Part shown: positions 23,401-34,684 of the stretch, piece by piece
Layout: the number at the start of each line of letters is the position of its first letter
Position numbering within the stretch: the stretch's first letter is position 1
DNA from: Asterochloris sp. CNOR1
Taxonomy: Eukaryota > Chlorophyta > Trebouxiophyceae > Trebouxiales > Trebouxiaceae
Assembly: GCA_963969365.1 (NCBI GenBank)
Contig: OZ017756.1
Span: forward strand, 992,001-1,056,000
Reading direction: 5' to 3'
DNA: 64,000 nt
Position numbers and translations under genes: made by a program
The notes under the pieces: generated by a model
Seen by the model: the letters and a program-made list of their open reading frames with translations, nothing else
Told to the model about the DNA's origin: nothing
The model's database searches: none

Positions 23401-26400
23401 AATGTGCAGCAGGGCACACCGCTGCAGGCATGATTGCCCATGAGTGAATCCCTGCCCCTCTGCTACTGCTCGAGTCTAGCTGGTGTAGCTGCTATGCTGA
23501 CCCCACTCTCCGCCTGGCAGCTGCATGAGCAACACGATCTGTGAGAGGCACAAGGCCACATCCTGGAGCACGTCCTGAACAGCAGCGGGAGCCGGCTGCT
23601 CACGCCTGCCACTGCTTGGTGCTCTCCTGCAGCTGCGCCCCTCCAGGCAGCGTGCTAGGCGTATACTTCTGCAGCAGCAACTGCCGTGCTCTTCTGCCGG
23701 CCCCTCCGTCCTGTGCCTCCCTGCACCAGCACCACTGAGAGCATGCCATCCCCCCCTGCAGGGGAAGATGATCATGCCAAGTGCTGGTGTGCACGTCACC
23801 CTGCCAGACTACTACAGCCCTGAGCACCTAGGCATGATTGTGCCCAAGACCAAGGATGGGCGGGTGGTCTTCATGCTGCCCTGGCTGTCCTCCACCATTG
23901 CTGGCACCACGGGTGCGTCAATGGTTGCAGACATGCTACAGCTCAGGCTCTGAGCATGGCTTTGCTTGCCAGTGACTTGCTGCCCTCGCAGCAGGGGCTA
24001 GCTAGGTGTCCCTGCAGCACAGCAGTGGTTCATACAGCCAACTCAACAAGCTGCTGCAGCACAAAGCAAGTGAATCTGACAACAGGTTTGCTCTGCAGCC
24101 TCCTGTCGAGCAGCACAGAAGCTGTCAACAGAGCTCAGTGGGAGGGCAGCAGTCTCACAGCGCACAGTTGGTGTTTGAAGTAGTGGTGGCACTGCTGTGT
24201 CGATGCTTTTGGCTCAGCTGATGCTCTGCCTGCATGTGTCTGCAGACAGCAACAGCGAGATCACCATGAAGCCCCAGCCAACTGAGGAGGAGATTCAGTT
24301 CATCCTGGATTCCATCTCAGAATTCCTTCGAGTCAAGGTGACGCCCATTGTGTCCTGAGATCAGTGGCCGCTTGCTTGTTGATGTGTTGCTTACCTCTGC
24401 AAGGAGTGGGCTGATCCGAGTGGGCAGCATATGATGTGCTGAATCTGCTGCCAAGAAAGGTCCTGCCTTTGGGTGCCCCTGCACCAATAACCTCTGACAC
24501 CCACAGCACATGATGGGCATCGCAGGAGGCTTTGTAGTGGCACCATCCGCAGGCAGAGCATCAGGTGCGATCACCTGGCTTCTGCATCTGTGCAAGTGTG
24601 GCGTTCAGACGTCAGGCGCTTGGAGCTGCAATCTGCCCCTATGGCTGCAGCGTGGCTGCGCTCTCAGGGCTCAAGGGAGACACCTCAGCACAGCCCCACT
24701 GTGTGCAGGTGCGGCGCTCAGACGTCAAGAGCGCCTGGAGTGGGATTCGCCCCCTGGCCAGTGACCCCAACGCCTCTGACACAGCCAGTGCATCGCGAGA
24801 TCATGTGGTGACCATGGACGAGGACGGCATGATCACTGTGACAGGTACCGGGCTGTGATGTGCCGCGGTGTACCAGGCTCCACAGGCTGGAAACACATCT
24901 GCACCTGCACCGCCCAGATGGCTGGTTGGCGCATGTGGTGCTGCCAGGAGGCATCTGCCTTGAGTCCTCATGCTCAAGTGTGAGTGCAGGAGAGCCTCCA
25001 GAGCCTTTCATCTGGCAGCCCACGATCTGACCAGCCCAACTTCCAGGCAGTGTGTATCCAACACAGGCATGCATTGGGGCACCGCCTTGAGCTGCCCACA
25101 CACTGGCCCACCTGCAGGCGGCAAATGGACGACCTACCGCCGCATGGCCCAGGACACGCTGGACATGGCCTGCATGTCTGGGCGTGTGCCCCCCTGCGCG
25201 CCCTGCCGCACAGCACAGCTTCCCCTCCTGGGGGCCCATGGGTACGACGAGGCTCTCTTCACAGAGGTGGCCCAGAACTACACGGTGCCCCACCGCCCTG
25301 GGGCCATCGACACCCGCGTGGCCAAGCACCTGGCAGGTGGGTCTTTGAGGTGTGCTTGATTGTGCAGCCATGCGTCGAGGGGCCTGGAGTCTACAGGCTT
25401 GAAGTTGTGGGCCTGCACTTGACTTGCCTTGCCTGTGCTGTACCAGCCAGCTCATCTGTCCACATCAGCAACAGAGCTGCTGATACGTGTGTCAAGCTGT
25501 GCCCTCCGGTGTGCTGTTGTGACTGATGCCTGCGTCAGCCAACATATGCACAAACCGCCATGCCAGGCTGATCCCTCCTTTGCCCTTGCAGCCTCATATG
25601 GCAACCGCGCCTTTGAGGTCACCAAGATTGCCGAGGAGAGGAGACTGGGGAAGCGTCTGGCACGGGGGTACCCCATGCTGGAGGCAGAGGTGACCAGTGG
25701 TGCCACAGTTGATTTCTGCTGCCACTTGGGTCCAGTGACAGTGCCCCGGCCCAGTGCTGCAGCTGTGCATCTGCAGTTTGGCTGCACCAGGTCAGCTGGG
25801 GTGAGCTGTCGAGTCAGAGCGCACTCGCAGTGCCTGCTGGAGGCAGCCATCACCACCTGCATGTGTATGGTGCTGTGACCTGACTTGTGCCTGACACTCT
25901 GGGCCGCGGCCTGTGAGACACTGCATGGTGTTGGTGCTGAAGAGTTGCCTCAAGTCGTGCACACATTGTGCCACCTGGGTGCTGTGCAGCGCTGTGGAGA
26001 TGGACACCAAGATCACAGCAGTGTTGCTGCCTGCTGCACATGCTGACATGGGAGGAGAGTGGCAGTGCTTGAGCGTGGCCTGCTATGTTGATCCCCATCC
26101 CACCGGCAGCAGAGCAGTGACACCTGCTGTGCAGGTGGTCTACTCCTGCCGACATGAGTACTGTGAGACTCCAGAAGACTTCATCAGCCGTCGCTGCAGG
26201 CTAGCGTTCCTGGACACGCAGGCCTGCAAGGAGGCCCTGCCGCGGGTGAGATGGTGTGCTGTGCTGTGCTGTGTGTTGGTTGGCCCAAACATGCAGGTCT
26301 GCTGGGCAGTTTTCCAGCCTGTGCAGGGTGACCCAGGCTGTGTGATGCTTGATGTCTCACTGGTGGCTGCGCCCACTCTCAGCTGGGGCTGCTATGAAAA

Positions 26401-26707
26401 GTTGTGCAGCAAGAAAGAGCTGACGGCTTATCATTTTTGGCAAGTGTCAGTCATCATTCTGGTCATTCCAGAGTGGCAGCAGAGCTTTCTCCAACCTTCC
26501 AAAGACAAGCTGAGCTTTGCCCTACAGATTGTGGAGTTGATGGCAGAGGAGAAGGGCTGGTGGCGCTGGAAAGCAGGCAGGGAGCAGCGGCGGGCAGAGG
26601 ACTTCCTGTCCACCTTTACCAGCAACCCAGGCGCTCCTGGCACAAAAGACAAGTCCCAGGAAAGGATGGACTTGATCAGCAGCCAGGAAAAGGGCGGGGG
26701 CGCATAG
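20448..26707 (+). CDS. FAD-dependent glycerol-3-phosphate dehydrogenase, mitochondrial (plant SDP6 type)
   Basis: Oxidises glycerol-3-phosphate to dihydroxyacetone phosphate and passes electrons to quinone at the inner mitochondrial membrane. Fourteen exons: 20448-20713, 21007-21160, 21442-21501, 21677-21724, 21949-22083, 22572-22688, 23133-23270, 23762-23912, 24246-24337, 24709-24844, 25118-25336, 25592-25689, 26135-26245 and 26528-26707; 634 aa, as in plants. A basic/hydrophobic presequence (residues 1-30) precedes the dinucleotide fold [13 protein letters not shown] (~69-81). Family signatures follow: [69 protein letters not shown] and the C-terminal [17 protein letters not shown]. Intron 2 uses a GC donor (CAG|GCAAGT), confirmed by FEALQ-ERKHIL continuity. 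Exon 1 lies in copy 2 of the tandem duplication. Confidence 0.96.
22128..22146 (+). repeat. Run of 19 guanines in GPDH intron 5
   Basis: Uninterrupted G19 follows GATGTCC and precedes CCTGTG, inside an intron. It can form quadruplex structures and is prone to length errors in sequencing. Confidence 0.9.
23271..23360 (+). repeat. Decayed copy of the GPDH exon 7 end inside intron 7
   Basis: Exon 7 ends GACTCCAGCAGG|GTGAGC at 23270. A copy reading CATCTGCCAGATGCCTGACTCC followed by AGCAGG|TAGAG ends at 23356, offset by 86 bp, with a lost donor. Confidence 0.75.
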
Positions 26708-27139
26708 ATTTTTGTTCATGTTTGTCTTTTTAAGTCAACAGGTATGCTCAGTACAACACCTCCAAGCTGGTTGCTGGTCCAGCACTACTGTACACTGTAC
26801 TGTCGCCCTGTACACAGAAGCAATGTGATGGCCCCTTTACAGCACTGTGAATTTGTGTGGCTTCAGCGCTACTGCTGAGCTGTTGACCTTGCCAACAATC
26901 ATCAGACAGAGCCTATCACAGTGCCTGGTGGGGCATCTTTTTTGCTATAAGGACAATTTAGACGGCAGGAACTGCATCAGACCTGCTTGAAATCATCATG
27001 GCCACCAATGCTGTCAAGTGGCGTGCCTATGCTCCAGTCTGCAGTGTAGCCTCAGTTCAAAAAAGTTTGACTACACGATTGCGATTCACATCCATCCTCA
27101 GAGCCACAAACAGCCCATAAAGCTTAACTCTCATCAAGC
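26708..27139. other. Intergenic: GPDH 3' flank and promoter of the small membrane gene
   Basis: AT content rises here. There is a CATAAAG box at about 27116-27122, roughly 20 bp before the next ATG, and A- and T-rich patches near 26936 and 27060. No ORF with coding character is seen. Confidence 0.5.
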
Positions 27140-28295
27140 ATGGCACAGAACGATGACCAGACATGGGTGAAGGTGAGGAGAAGGACCCGTCTCTTCTGGG
27201 GCCCGCCTAGAAGCTGCCCCTCAGACGGCCTGGCAGGGGCTTCACCTGCTGCCGTGGCCGGCAAAGGGTGCCACCTGGCGCTGCACGGCATCTCAAGCAA
27301 TGGCATCGAGGGCAGCCCACCCTGCTGGCTCACCTTGATGGCTGGGGCTCCATGTGCCAGAGATCACCGCCTGCTCCAGACTCTGAGTTTGTGGCCTGTG
27401 CCGCACAGCCAGGGCAAGCCTGTCATAGTGGTCAAGCTTGCTCGCTGATGTACTCCCTTGTTTGCTGCAGGTTGGCATTGGCGCAGCAGTTGTTGTTGGG
27501 CTGGTGCTCCTGTACAACTGGTGAGTCCCCATTTGAACGTGCGCTCAAGTGAGGTCTCTCAGGTGCACGAAGGCAGCTGATGCACACCTGAGCTATGGCC
27601 TGGTTGGAATGGAGGTGCAACTGAGCATTCACCAGATGCGATGCTGTTCAGTAATCCTGGTGTTTGCTGGGTGTTGGCATCTGCCTCTGTTCTGCACATG
27701 TGCATGAAGGCTGATGTGGATGTGTTTGGTATGTGCTTCTGTGCCAGTCGGCCCCCCGCCAGCATCTGCTGCACGGTGGGCATCATGTAGGCTGACATGA
27801 GCACTTGGTCTTGGGCTTTGCTCCAAATGGCTTGCACTGACATTTGCTTAACTGTCTGGTGCATCAGGGCATGCACCATGCATGCATCTGCTGCTCCTTG
27901 GGGTCCATGCAGACTGCTTTGCAGCACTGATTACACTGGCTGAGGCTCCTGATGCTTGTCTGGCTGCATGGCCTGGCTGACTGCATACCTGCAAGTCCTG
28001 ACTGCTTGAGGTGCTCTGCGTCCAGGTACTCTTCAGACCCAGATGCACAGCGCGCAGTCCAGGACATCAAGGGGTGAGTCTATGAGTGCCTGGCTGTTTG
28101 TGTGCGAATTGCATTGACGTGGCAGTTGCAGTTTTGTGACTGTCTGTTCAGCCAGGAAGATGCACTGGCTTGTTGATCAAGCTTACAGGCCTAACAGCTT
28201 GTTTGTGTGCCTGAAGTGAGGCTAAGGGAGCCTGGAACGACGCCAAGTCTCAGGCTTCAAGCAAGTATGACGAGGCAAAGGCCAAGGCCCGCTAA
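27140..28295 (+). CDS. Small single-pass membrane protein, 69 aa
   Basis: Four short exons, each below the size of an obvious ORF: 27140-27172, 27471-27520, 28026-28073 and 28217-28295. They join in frame with good GTGAG donors. The product has a short polar start (MAQNDDQTWVK), one helix (VGIGAAVVVGLVLLYNW, residues 12-28) and a charged amphipathic tail (AVQDIKGEAKGAWNDAKSQ) ending in KAKAR. The tail, with repeated Ala/Lys/Asp heptads, recalls LEA- or CsbD-like stress helices, but I recognise no family. Exon 2 is almost exactly the membrane helix. A TGTAA signal lies at about 28333-28337, some 40 bases after the stop, supporting an expressed 3' end. Organelle membrane location is possible but not shown. 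Confidence 0.68.
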
Positions 28296-28984
28296 ATGCT
28301 GTGAATCAGTGAACTGGCTGACACCAAACATGCTGTAACATCAAGGAATCTTTGCAGTGGATTGGTCAGAACAAAAGCGCCCATGCAAAGTCCATCTCCA
28401 GTTCAGCTGTCTGGCAGGCCAACCCCAAGCAGCTACTTAAAATCTGCAGCCGTGAGCCAGTATCCACCACCCTCAAGTGACTGGGCGGGCAGGTAAAGCC
28501 ATGGCGCGTTCTTGCCTGCTGCTACCGCACTGGCTCATCGATGGCAATGAGCCATGACACAAACCCAGCTGGGGCTGTGCTGCCCTGAGGGCTTGCAGGC
28601 AAGCACAGATGGGGCTGTGGGGACAGAGTGCGCCATTGCCCAGGTCAGACACCAGGCTGCTGCAATGCAGAGCTGTACCTGTGTCCACATCATTTCTGGC
28701 AGGCCTCGGCTGTCAAAGCTGCTCTCGTTGAATTGCAGACTACTGAGTAAGAGGAAGGAACCGCCAGAGGAATGCTCATGCTCCCTCAGGACTCCTGTGT
28801 CAAGGACTCCTGTGTCAAGGAAACTGTACTGCTGTCACTTCACAACTGATGTGCTATCGTACATGGCGTGAGCGCATGTCCCCACAGCTGAGCCCTCTTG
28901 CTGGTCACAGAGAAGTGGTGCCACCACTGGCCACATTGGCCGGTCTTGGTCGGCTTCTACGGGTGTTACCTGATACGAAGCATC
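28296..28984. other. Intergenic: 3' UTR of the small gene and upstream region of COX7a
   Basis: It contains the TGTAA signal near 28335 and a 15-bp perfect tandem repeat (AGGACTCCTGTGTCA x2) at 28788-28817. A CCCCACAG acceptor-like site at about 28883-28890 may mark a 5' UTR exon of the following gene. No coding exon is recognised. Confidence 0.45.
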
Positions 28985-29657
28985 ATGGCTGGCTACGAAA
29001 AGGTGAGACACGCTTGCCAGGCTTCAACGCTGGACTGCCTATGATGTTCGGCATATGAGCCCTCACTAACTCACAGTCTCCCCTGGCCCCTGTGCTTGCA
29101 TGCACTCTTGGACATTGGGCTCTTGCGCAACACCTGCTTATCATGACTTGCCTCATCTGCAGGTGCTGGAAAACCAGAAGTTCTTTCAAAATGCACATGC
29201 CCTCACACACCTCAAGCGTCCAGGGTGAGACAGGCTTGGCGTCTGCTGGGTTGTACTGTTTGGTGCTCTCAGAAGATGCTGCACCTCATCTTTGCAGGCA
29301 TACACTAATTTTTGCAGGCATAAAATGCATGCTGGGGCCACAGCGTCTTGTACCCACCAGCTCCTGCTCATTATGCCTCTGTGACCTGCAGGGCTGACCG
29401 CATCACCACCGTAATGATTCCGCTTGGTTTTGCGTCAGTGGGGGGCTTTCTGCTGGCGCGAGGCCTTTGGCACATGATGCACGGTGATCACCTGCAACGT
29501 GCGGCATCCATGGCGAAGTGCCATGGGTGTGCTTTTGCCTTATGTGAGGTGCTCTTACAAGCATGTGCTAATACCTCCGACGTCTTCAGAGGCGACCCAA
29601 CCTGCCCTCTCATGACGCCATGAGCTATCTGGTGCAGGCACCGGCAAGCTGGAGTGA
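28985..29657 (+). CDS. Cytochrome c oxidase subunit 7a-like protein
   Basis: A small nuclear-encoded subunit of respiratory complex IV in the inner mitochondrial membrane. Exons: 28985-29002, 29163-29224, 29392-29483 and 29638-29657; 63 aa. It starts MAGYEKVLENQKFFQ, then HLKRPGADRITT, one membrane helix (VMIPLGFASVGGFLLARGLW) and the tail HMMHGTGKLE. Plant COX7a proteins have the same plan: a basic EKxLExQKxFQ start, a TYLKGPxDKITS-like stretch, one helix, and a short NGxGKKE end. The last exon carries only 20 coding bases but restores exactly this tail, which supports the model. Length is within a few residues of the plant protein. A further upstream 5' UTR exon is possible. Confidence 0.82.
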
Positions 29658-29871
29658 TGTGGTGTGATGGCAGCCAGCTGCCTTTGACCAGGCCCAGATC
29701 TTGAGCTGCTACTTTAGCTGCCAGCATCAGTCCTGTGAAGGATTTAATGTCAGGCCATCTGTGATCTACTTTTAATCCTCTGCAATGCATGTGCCATGAA
29801 TTCTGTCACATGCTGCTTTACATTGCTGGTAGACGCAGAAACCCGATGCAACCAGCAGCCGTCTGAGGGAT
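29658..29871. terminator. Convergent 3' region of COX7a and RPL5
   Basis: A minus-strand TGTAAA at 29817-29822, about 50 bases after the RPL5 stop, is the likely RPL5 poly(A) signal. No clear + strand TGTAA is seen for COX7a. No gene lies here. Confidence 0.5.
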
Positions 29872-32800
29872 CTACTCGTCACCAGCTCCTTCCTGCAGGG
29901 CTTGCAAGCGCTCCTGCGGCACACAAGATCGAGGCTCAGTCCTGGGCAGCATGAACACATACAAAAGTCGGTGCACACTGCAACTAAGTCAGAAAGAGAC
30001 ATGCACAGCACATCGTCCGCTTTGAACTCATGCACACACAATCCACCCCATGCAAGGCGGCTGAGTTGCACAGGCCCACCTTGAGATGCTGCTTGCGCTG
30101 CTCATATGTCAGCTTGGTGGCCTTCCACTTCTTTGTCTCTGCTGGCTTCTTGCGCTCCTTCTTCTTGTGCACAGGGTCAGCACGGATCTTCTCATGCACC
30201 TGTGGGACATAGCAACAGCTGCCTCAGTGACAACTGGTACACAAGCAACGAGGTAAGGCATGGTAGCACTGCTGCCAGAGGTCGGGCAGCAGGAGTCATC
30301 AAGTCAACCTGGGAGGCCAATCAAGGCTGGGTCTTTCTGTTGGCAATGCATTTACCACAATTCTCCATTCATACAGGTTCTGCTGCATCATACCCCTGCT
30401 GGCCTCTGCCACAATCTCAGAAGCCAATCCCTTGACCTATGGGCCTTTGTACTGCACCTGTCCAGTCTTTTTCACCCTAGCCCGTGCTCACCGCAGTGCT
30501 TCTTTGTCTTTCAAACTTACTTGTACTTAGGCCACTGGATACTTGCCTGAGACCCATGGTGCCACGCAGCTCTGTGAGGATACCTGCATGTCACTCCGTC
30601 TGGCAAGGCTGTAGCATAAGCCTGGGTGTTGTGGAGCCCCAGTGCCCACCCTCAAGTCCCAGTGTGTCCACTTACCTCCGTGATTTCGCCCTGCAGCTCA
30701 ATTCCTCCTTGCGCAGATATGCCCAGGATCCACAAAAGCGACAGGCCATGTTGCTGCCACAGATGTACTGCACCCAGGAGGCGCAGCCCACTTGCCAGCT
30801 CATCTAGATTAAGGCACACGTTCAATGAGCCTTGTGAAAACTGTAGCAGCCTGTGAGTCCCCTACGCAAGTAACCGGAGTGCAAGACGACAGCCAGTATG
30901 TCGCCATGAGCCTACCTTTCTCACTGATTCCCTCAGCTTATGACCTTTGCTGCCGTTCTCAGCATACTGGTTCTTATGCTCCCTAGATCCTTGTGATCAC
31001 CAGCAAGCAAGGAGAATCACCAGACAGGTTCCAGCGGAGTGCAGCCCAGTTGCAGGACTTTGGAGACACTCATACACCCCCTCACGTGCAAGGCAACCCA
31101 CCTCCTTCAGGGTGTCCTCCAGCTCCTCGCCCTCAAGCCCGGCCTCAATGTACTTACTGAAGTGCTTGTTGTAATTCTCCTCGCTGTCCTCCTGCATCTC
31201 AGTCATGTACTCGCCCACCTGCAGGCGCGTGAGCACCTTGTCACTGCAGCACATCATCTCAGCGCCAGCAGCGGTCAGTGTCAGCATGCAAGGCCAATGC
31301 AGCTCAGCAGATTGGCTTGCCTCAATTCTCGCAGCTGAATCCCTGGCTGCCACATACAGTGCGCCTGAGTGGCAAAACAGGACCCTGCTGCTTGGTTCAC
31401 TGCCATATCAAACATGCAGCTGCTGCAGCCCATGTAAAGACTTGGCGCAGGAGCCCCTGCCAATCAGATGCCTGCCAGGCTGTACTTGTGCTGCGCATTC
31501 CGCACTCTGCTCGCTTTGCTTTTCAAAATAGCACAGCACAGCAGCCCCTGCCGGTTTGCCGCATGGAATCCACCTCTGCAGCAGGATCCTGCAGGCCAGA
31601 CCTGATTTGCAACTCGACAGTGCAAACCATTGCACAGCAGCCCCTGTCACTCATGTACCCCCCATCCAGGAGGCACACGTGCAGCTGCATCCTGCAGGCC
31701 AGACCCAACCTGCAGTCACGCAGTACAATGCTCTCAGAACAGCCACTGTCACTCACATGCCCGCCCAGAATGTACTTCTTCAGCGTCTCCTCGTCCAGGG
31801 ACTTGCCCTCAGAGCTGTAGCCCACGTACCGCTTTTCGCTGTGGGGGATGTCCAGCCCGCCGTCCAGAGCACCCTGCAGCATTACTGAGAAGGTGACAGC
31901 CAGGTGAATTGGTAAGGCTACAGGGAGGAGGCTGGGTCTTGTGGGACGACTGTGACTTTGTATCACATCCCGGGTGTCAGGTCTCCTGCTGTGTGCAGAG
32001 GCAAGCTGAGGTACACAGAGCCCTGCAGGGGGCAGGCCTTCTTGGTGACACACAGTGTGCATGATGGGGTTGTTTGTGACATGACAAACACTGCAGGCAG
32101 CAGGACCTTGAGCATAACCAGGTTAAGCGAAGCCGGTCTGTGCACAGCCTTGCCCCCTGTGCTCCCACACCCCAGCAAAATGACAGGGCCACCCCACCTT
32201 GAGGGCAGCAAAGACCTTGCTCCCAGTGCTAGTGCGCTTCAGGCCAGTATCGAGCAGGCATTGGAAGGGGCGGGGACCGTCCTCCTGCTCCTCCACAGTG
32301 AAGTCAGCGCCAGTGGCCTCTTCGCTTCCAACGTAAGCCTGCAGGCATGTGCTGAACATTCAGAACAGGCAGGGGCACAGAGGGAGCAGGCACAAGCCTG
32401 CGAGAGCAGCGCTAGTAGCCTTCTTGGTGCCCACGTGGGCCTGCAGGCATGAAGATAAGTTGACTGCCCATGGGTCAGGAAGGCAGTACCAATGAGTCAG
32501 ACCCAGTGGCCTGCTTGCTGCCCATGCACGGACTACAACCTCTCTGACGCTGGTCCAGGCATGCGCGCCTGAAAGACAGCCTGGCAGACCTGACAGACGC
32601 ATCCAGCAGCCAACCTGCTTCTAGCAGCAACTGCATGCACTTGCCTTGTCCAGCTCAAACTTGGTGAGCACGCGGCGCGCCAGCAGCAGGCCAGTGGCGT
32701 AGGCTGCTGCATAGTTAGTCAGCCCGGCATCCAGCCCAAATCCGGGGAGCTCATGGCTGTAGGCGGCGGCAATGATCACGTCGCCTGCCACGGTAGCATA

Positions 32801-33830
32801 GGCAATCTGGCAGGTGATGTCCCTACACAGAGGAAAGCTGGTCAGCACATGTGTGTGACATGACCCTGCTGTCCAAAGCCTGCAGAGCCAGGCATGTGAC
32901 CTCTATATTGACTGTTGAAGAGGTGAGCGCCAGGGGTAGCTAAGAACTGATGCAGCAACATGCCAGCAGCACCCTGACAAGGGGGGGCCTGCATAAGCAG
33001 ACACCCTACGACCACCTGGGCGGGCCGATGGGGAGCCTCACCTGCATGCCTTGAGTGCAGAGCTCAGACAGGCACTTCCTCATGGCTCACCTGTTGCTGA
33101 AGCGCACCACAAAGCGGTACTTGGGGGTGTTGTACTTGTTCTTGTTCTGGGCAGACAGCCTGAGGCGGGCGCGGTAGTCAGTCTTGCCTTGACGCCTCCG
33201 CTTGTACTTCACCTGCACAGGGAGTGCCCTTCATCTGAGATGCTGAACGAAGGACAGGCTGCATATCCCTGATACGCCTGGGGGCGGCCCCAAACAGCAG
33301 CAATGCAGCAAAAGACAGCTCACGTAACATAGTTCCCTTCCCCTCCGACTGCGGCCACCTTCAGCTGCTGCGTGTGGCATGCATTGACAGCACAGTGGCT
33401 GCCATGTGTGACTGAGGCACTTGTTGGGAGCACTGCAGAGGCGCATAGCTGCTACAAGAGCGTGTGCCTCTCACAGCAGGTGGGCATTGGTGTTGCCCTA
33501 GGCGGGCAGCCCAGCCAGAGCAGCTGGTTGCTGGATGAGTCTTCAGCCAGCTGCTATGGCTAGGTGGGTGCCGGATGAGGCTTCAGCCAGCAGCTTCGCA
33601 GGGCTGCCAGCTTGTGTGAGTGATTGACTGGGGCTGCTGCCCAGATATCAGGTTGCAGATCGCATGCTGGCGTGCTGCTCACGAGGCAGCATCCCAGCCT
33701 GTCATCCACACCAGTGCTGAACTGGCCAGAAACCTGATTTGCCCAACATTTTGGGCGCCTCTGGCTGCCAGGACCTCACCTGGAAGCGGCTGAAGTAGGG
33801 ACTGCTCTTCTCAACCTTGAGGAACACCAT
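29872..33830 (-). CDS. RPL5: 60S ribosomal protein L5 (uL18)
   Basis: Binds 5S rRNA with L11 and forms the central protuberance of the large cytosolic subunit. Eight exons (minus): 33780-33830, 33091-33212, 32645-32822, 32198-32338, 31757-31873, 31102-31218, 30080-30199 and 29872-29913; 295 aa, the usual length. Signatures: [19 protein letters not shown] at the start, [87 protein letters not shown] and a basic Lys-rich tail. Intron 3 begins with the textbook GC donor (AAG|GCAAGT), and FELDK continues directly into [13 protein letters not shown]. Intron 5 holds decayed copies of the exon 5 edge. Divergent from the four-helix gene on its right. Confidence 0.97.
31530..31770 (-). repeat. Tandem decayed copies of the RPL5 exon 5 donor region
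   Basis: On the minus strand the exon 5 end GGGCGGGCAT|GTGAGTGACAG (boundary at 31757) recurs about 102 bp further into the intron (boundary ~31655) as GGGGGGTAC|ATGAGTGACAG. A fainter third copy lies near 31540. The repeats also share TCCTGCAGGCCAGAC on the + strand. Confidence 0.7.
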
Positions 33831-34684
33831 CTTTGGTGCACCTTCGCCGCACCCCGCCTCAACAGGCAACCAGACCTCCCTGCATGCGGCCAGATGAGCA
33901 GCTTAACTTGAGGAGATTTTGATCAGTTGAAAGTTCACAGGCAGGCTAGACTGGACGGTGCTCCAGATGCAGATCTGCCAAGGTGTTCCCAGGCTGCTCA
34001 CTCCACGGAACTCACCTCCGATCGAATCTATTGGGCTCCTGGTCCGCTATATGCTGCGGCTGCTGGGTTGACCTAGTGGTGGTCCCGCAGTTGGAAACTA
34101 AAGCAGATTTGACTCTGGGCGATAACCAGTGCGCCGCGTACTACTTCACGACAGGCGGGGCAGAAACCGCTATCGAAGGATTGACAGAGGTGAGTTGACC
34201 GCTTTGCCAAGGGGCACCTTCCCGTTCCGGCATGCTGCTTCTCGACCCCCCTTGTCTGCTAGTGGGTCCTGCTCGCTGCTGGAATGCTTCCCCCGTATCG
34301 GTCTGAGCACTACGGCCTGCAGGCTGTGCAGGCATGGTGGAAGAGTCCATGTGACCATCCTGCTGGCCGATTGCGTGAGACTTTCTGCAACTCTTCCAAC
34401 CTGATAATCAGGAAGGCGTGTCTGCTGGCATAGCTATGGCACTTGGCCATGCAGTGCCTACCCTGCATGAGACATGGCTGGAAAGAGCCTGACCCTGTCG
34501 GCAGCTAACTCGTTGCTCTGCGTAGCTAGTGGGAGAGCTTGCAAGTCACATCTGCAGGCTGATGTGGGCACCCCATGACACAGGCTGGGTCAATGAAGCA
34601 GGCAAAGCAGGATAGCCATGAGTCACGTGCTCTGCTTGGCCCTCACTTCTCTTGTGGGTGGCTGCAGGTTGGCACCACTCCAAC
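33831..34684. promoter_or_regulatory. Divergent promoter region of RPL5 and the four-helix gene, with probable 5' UTR exon
   Basis: RPL5 starts at 33830 (minus). On the + side, a stretch ending ACAGAG|GTGAGT at 34191 looks like a spliced leader exon (about 34090-34191) joining to the acceptor GGCTGCAG at about 34661-34668, just before the ATG at 34685. Read through in phase, the joined leader hits a stop before the ATG, so I treat it as untranslated. Confidence 0.5.
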
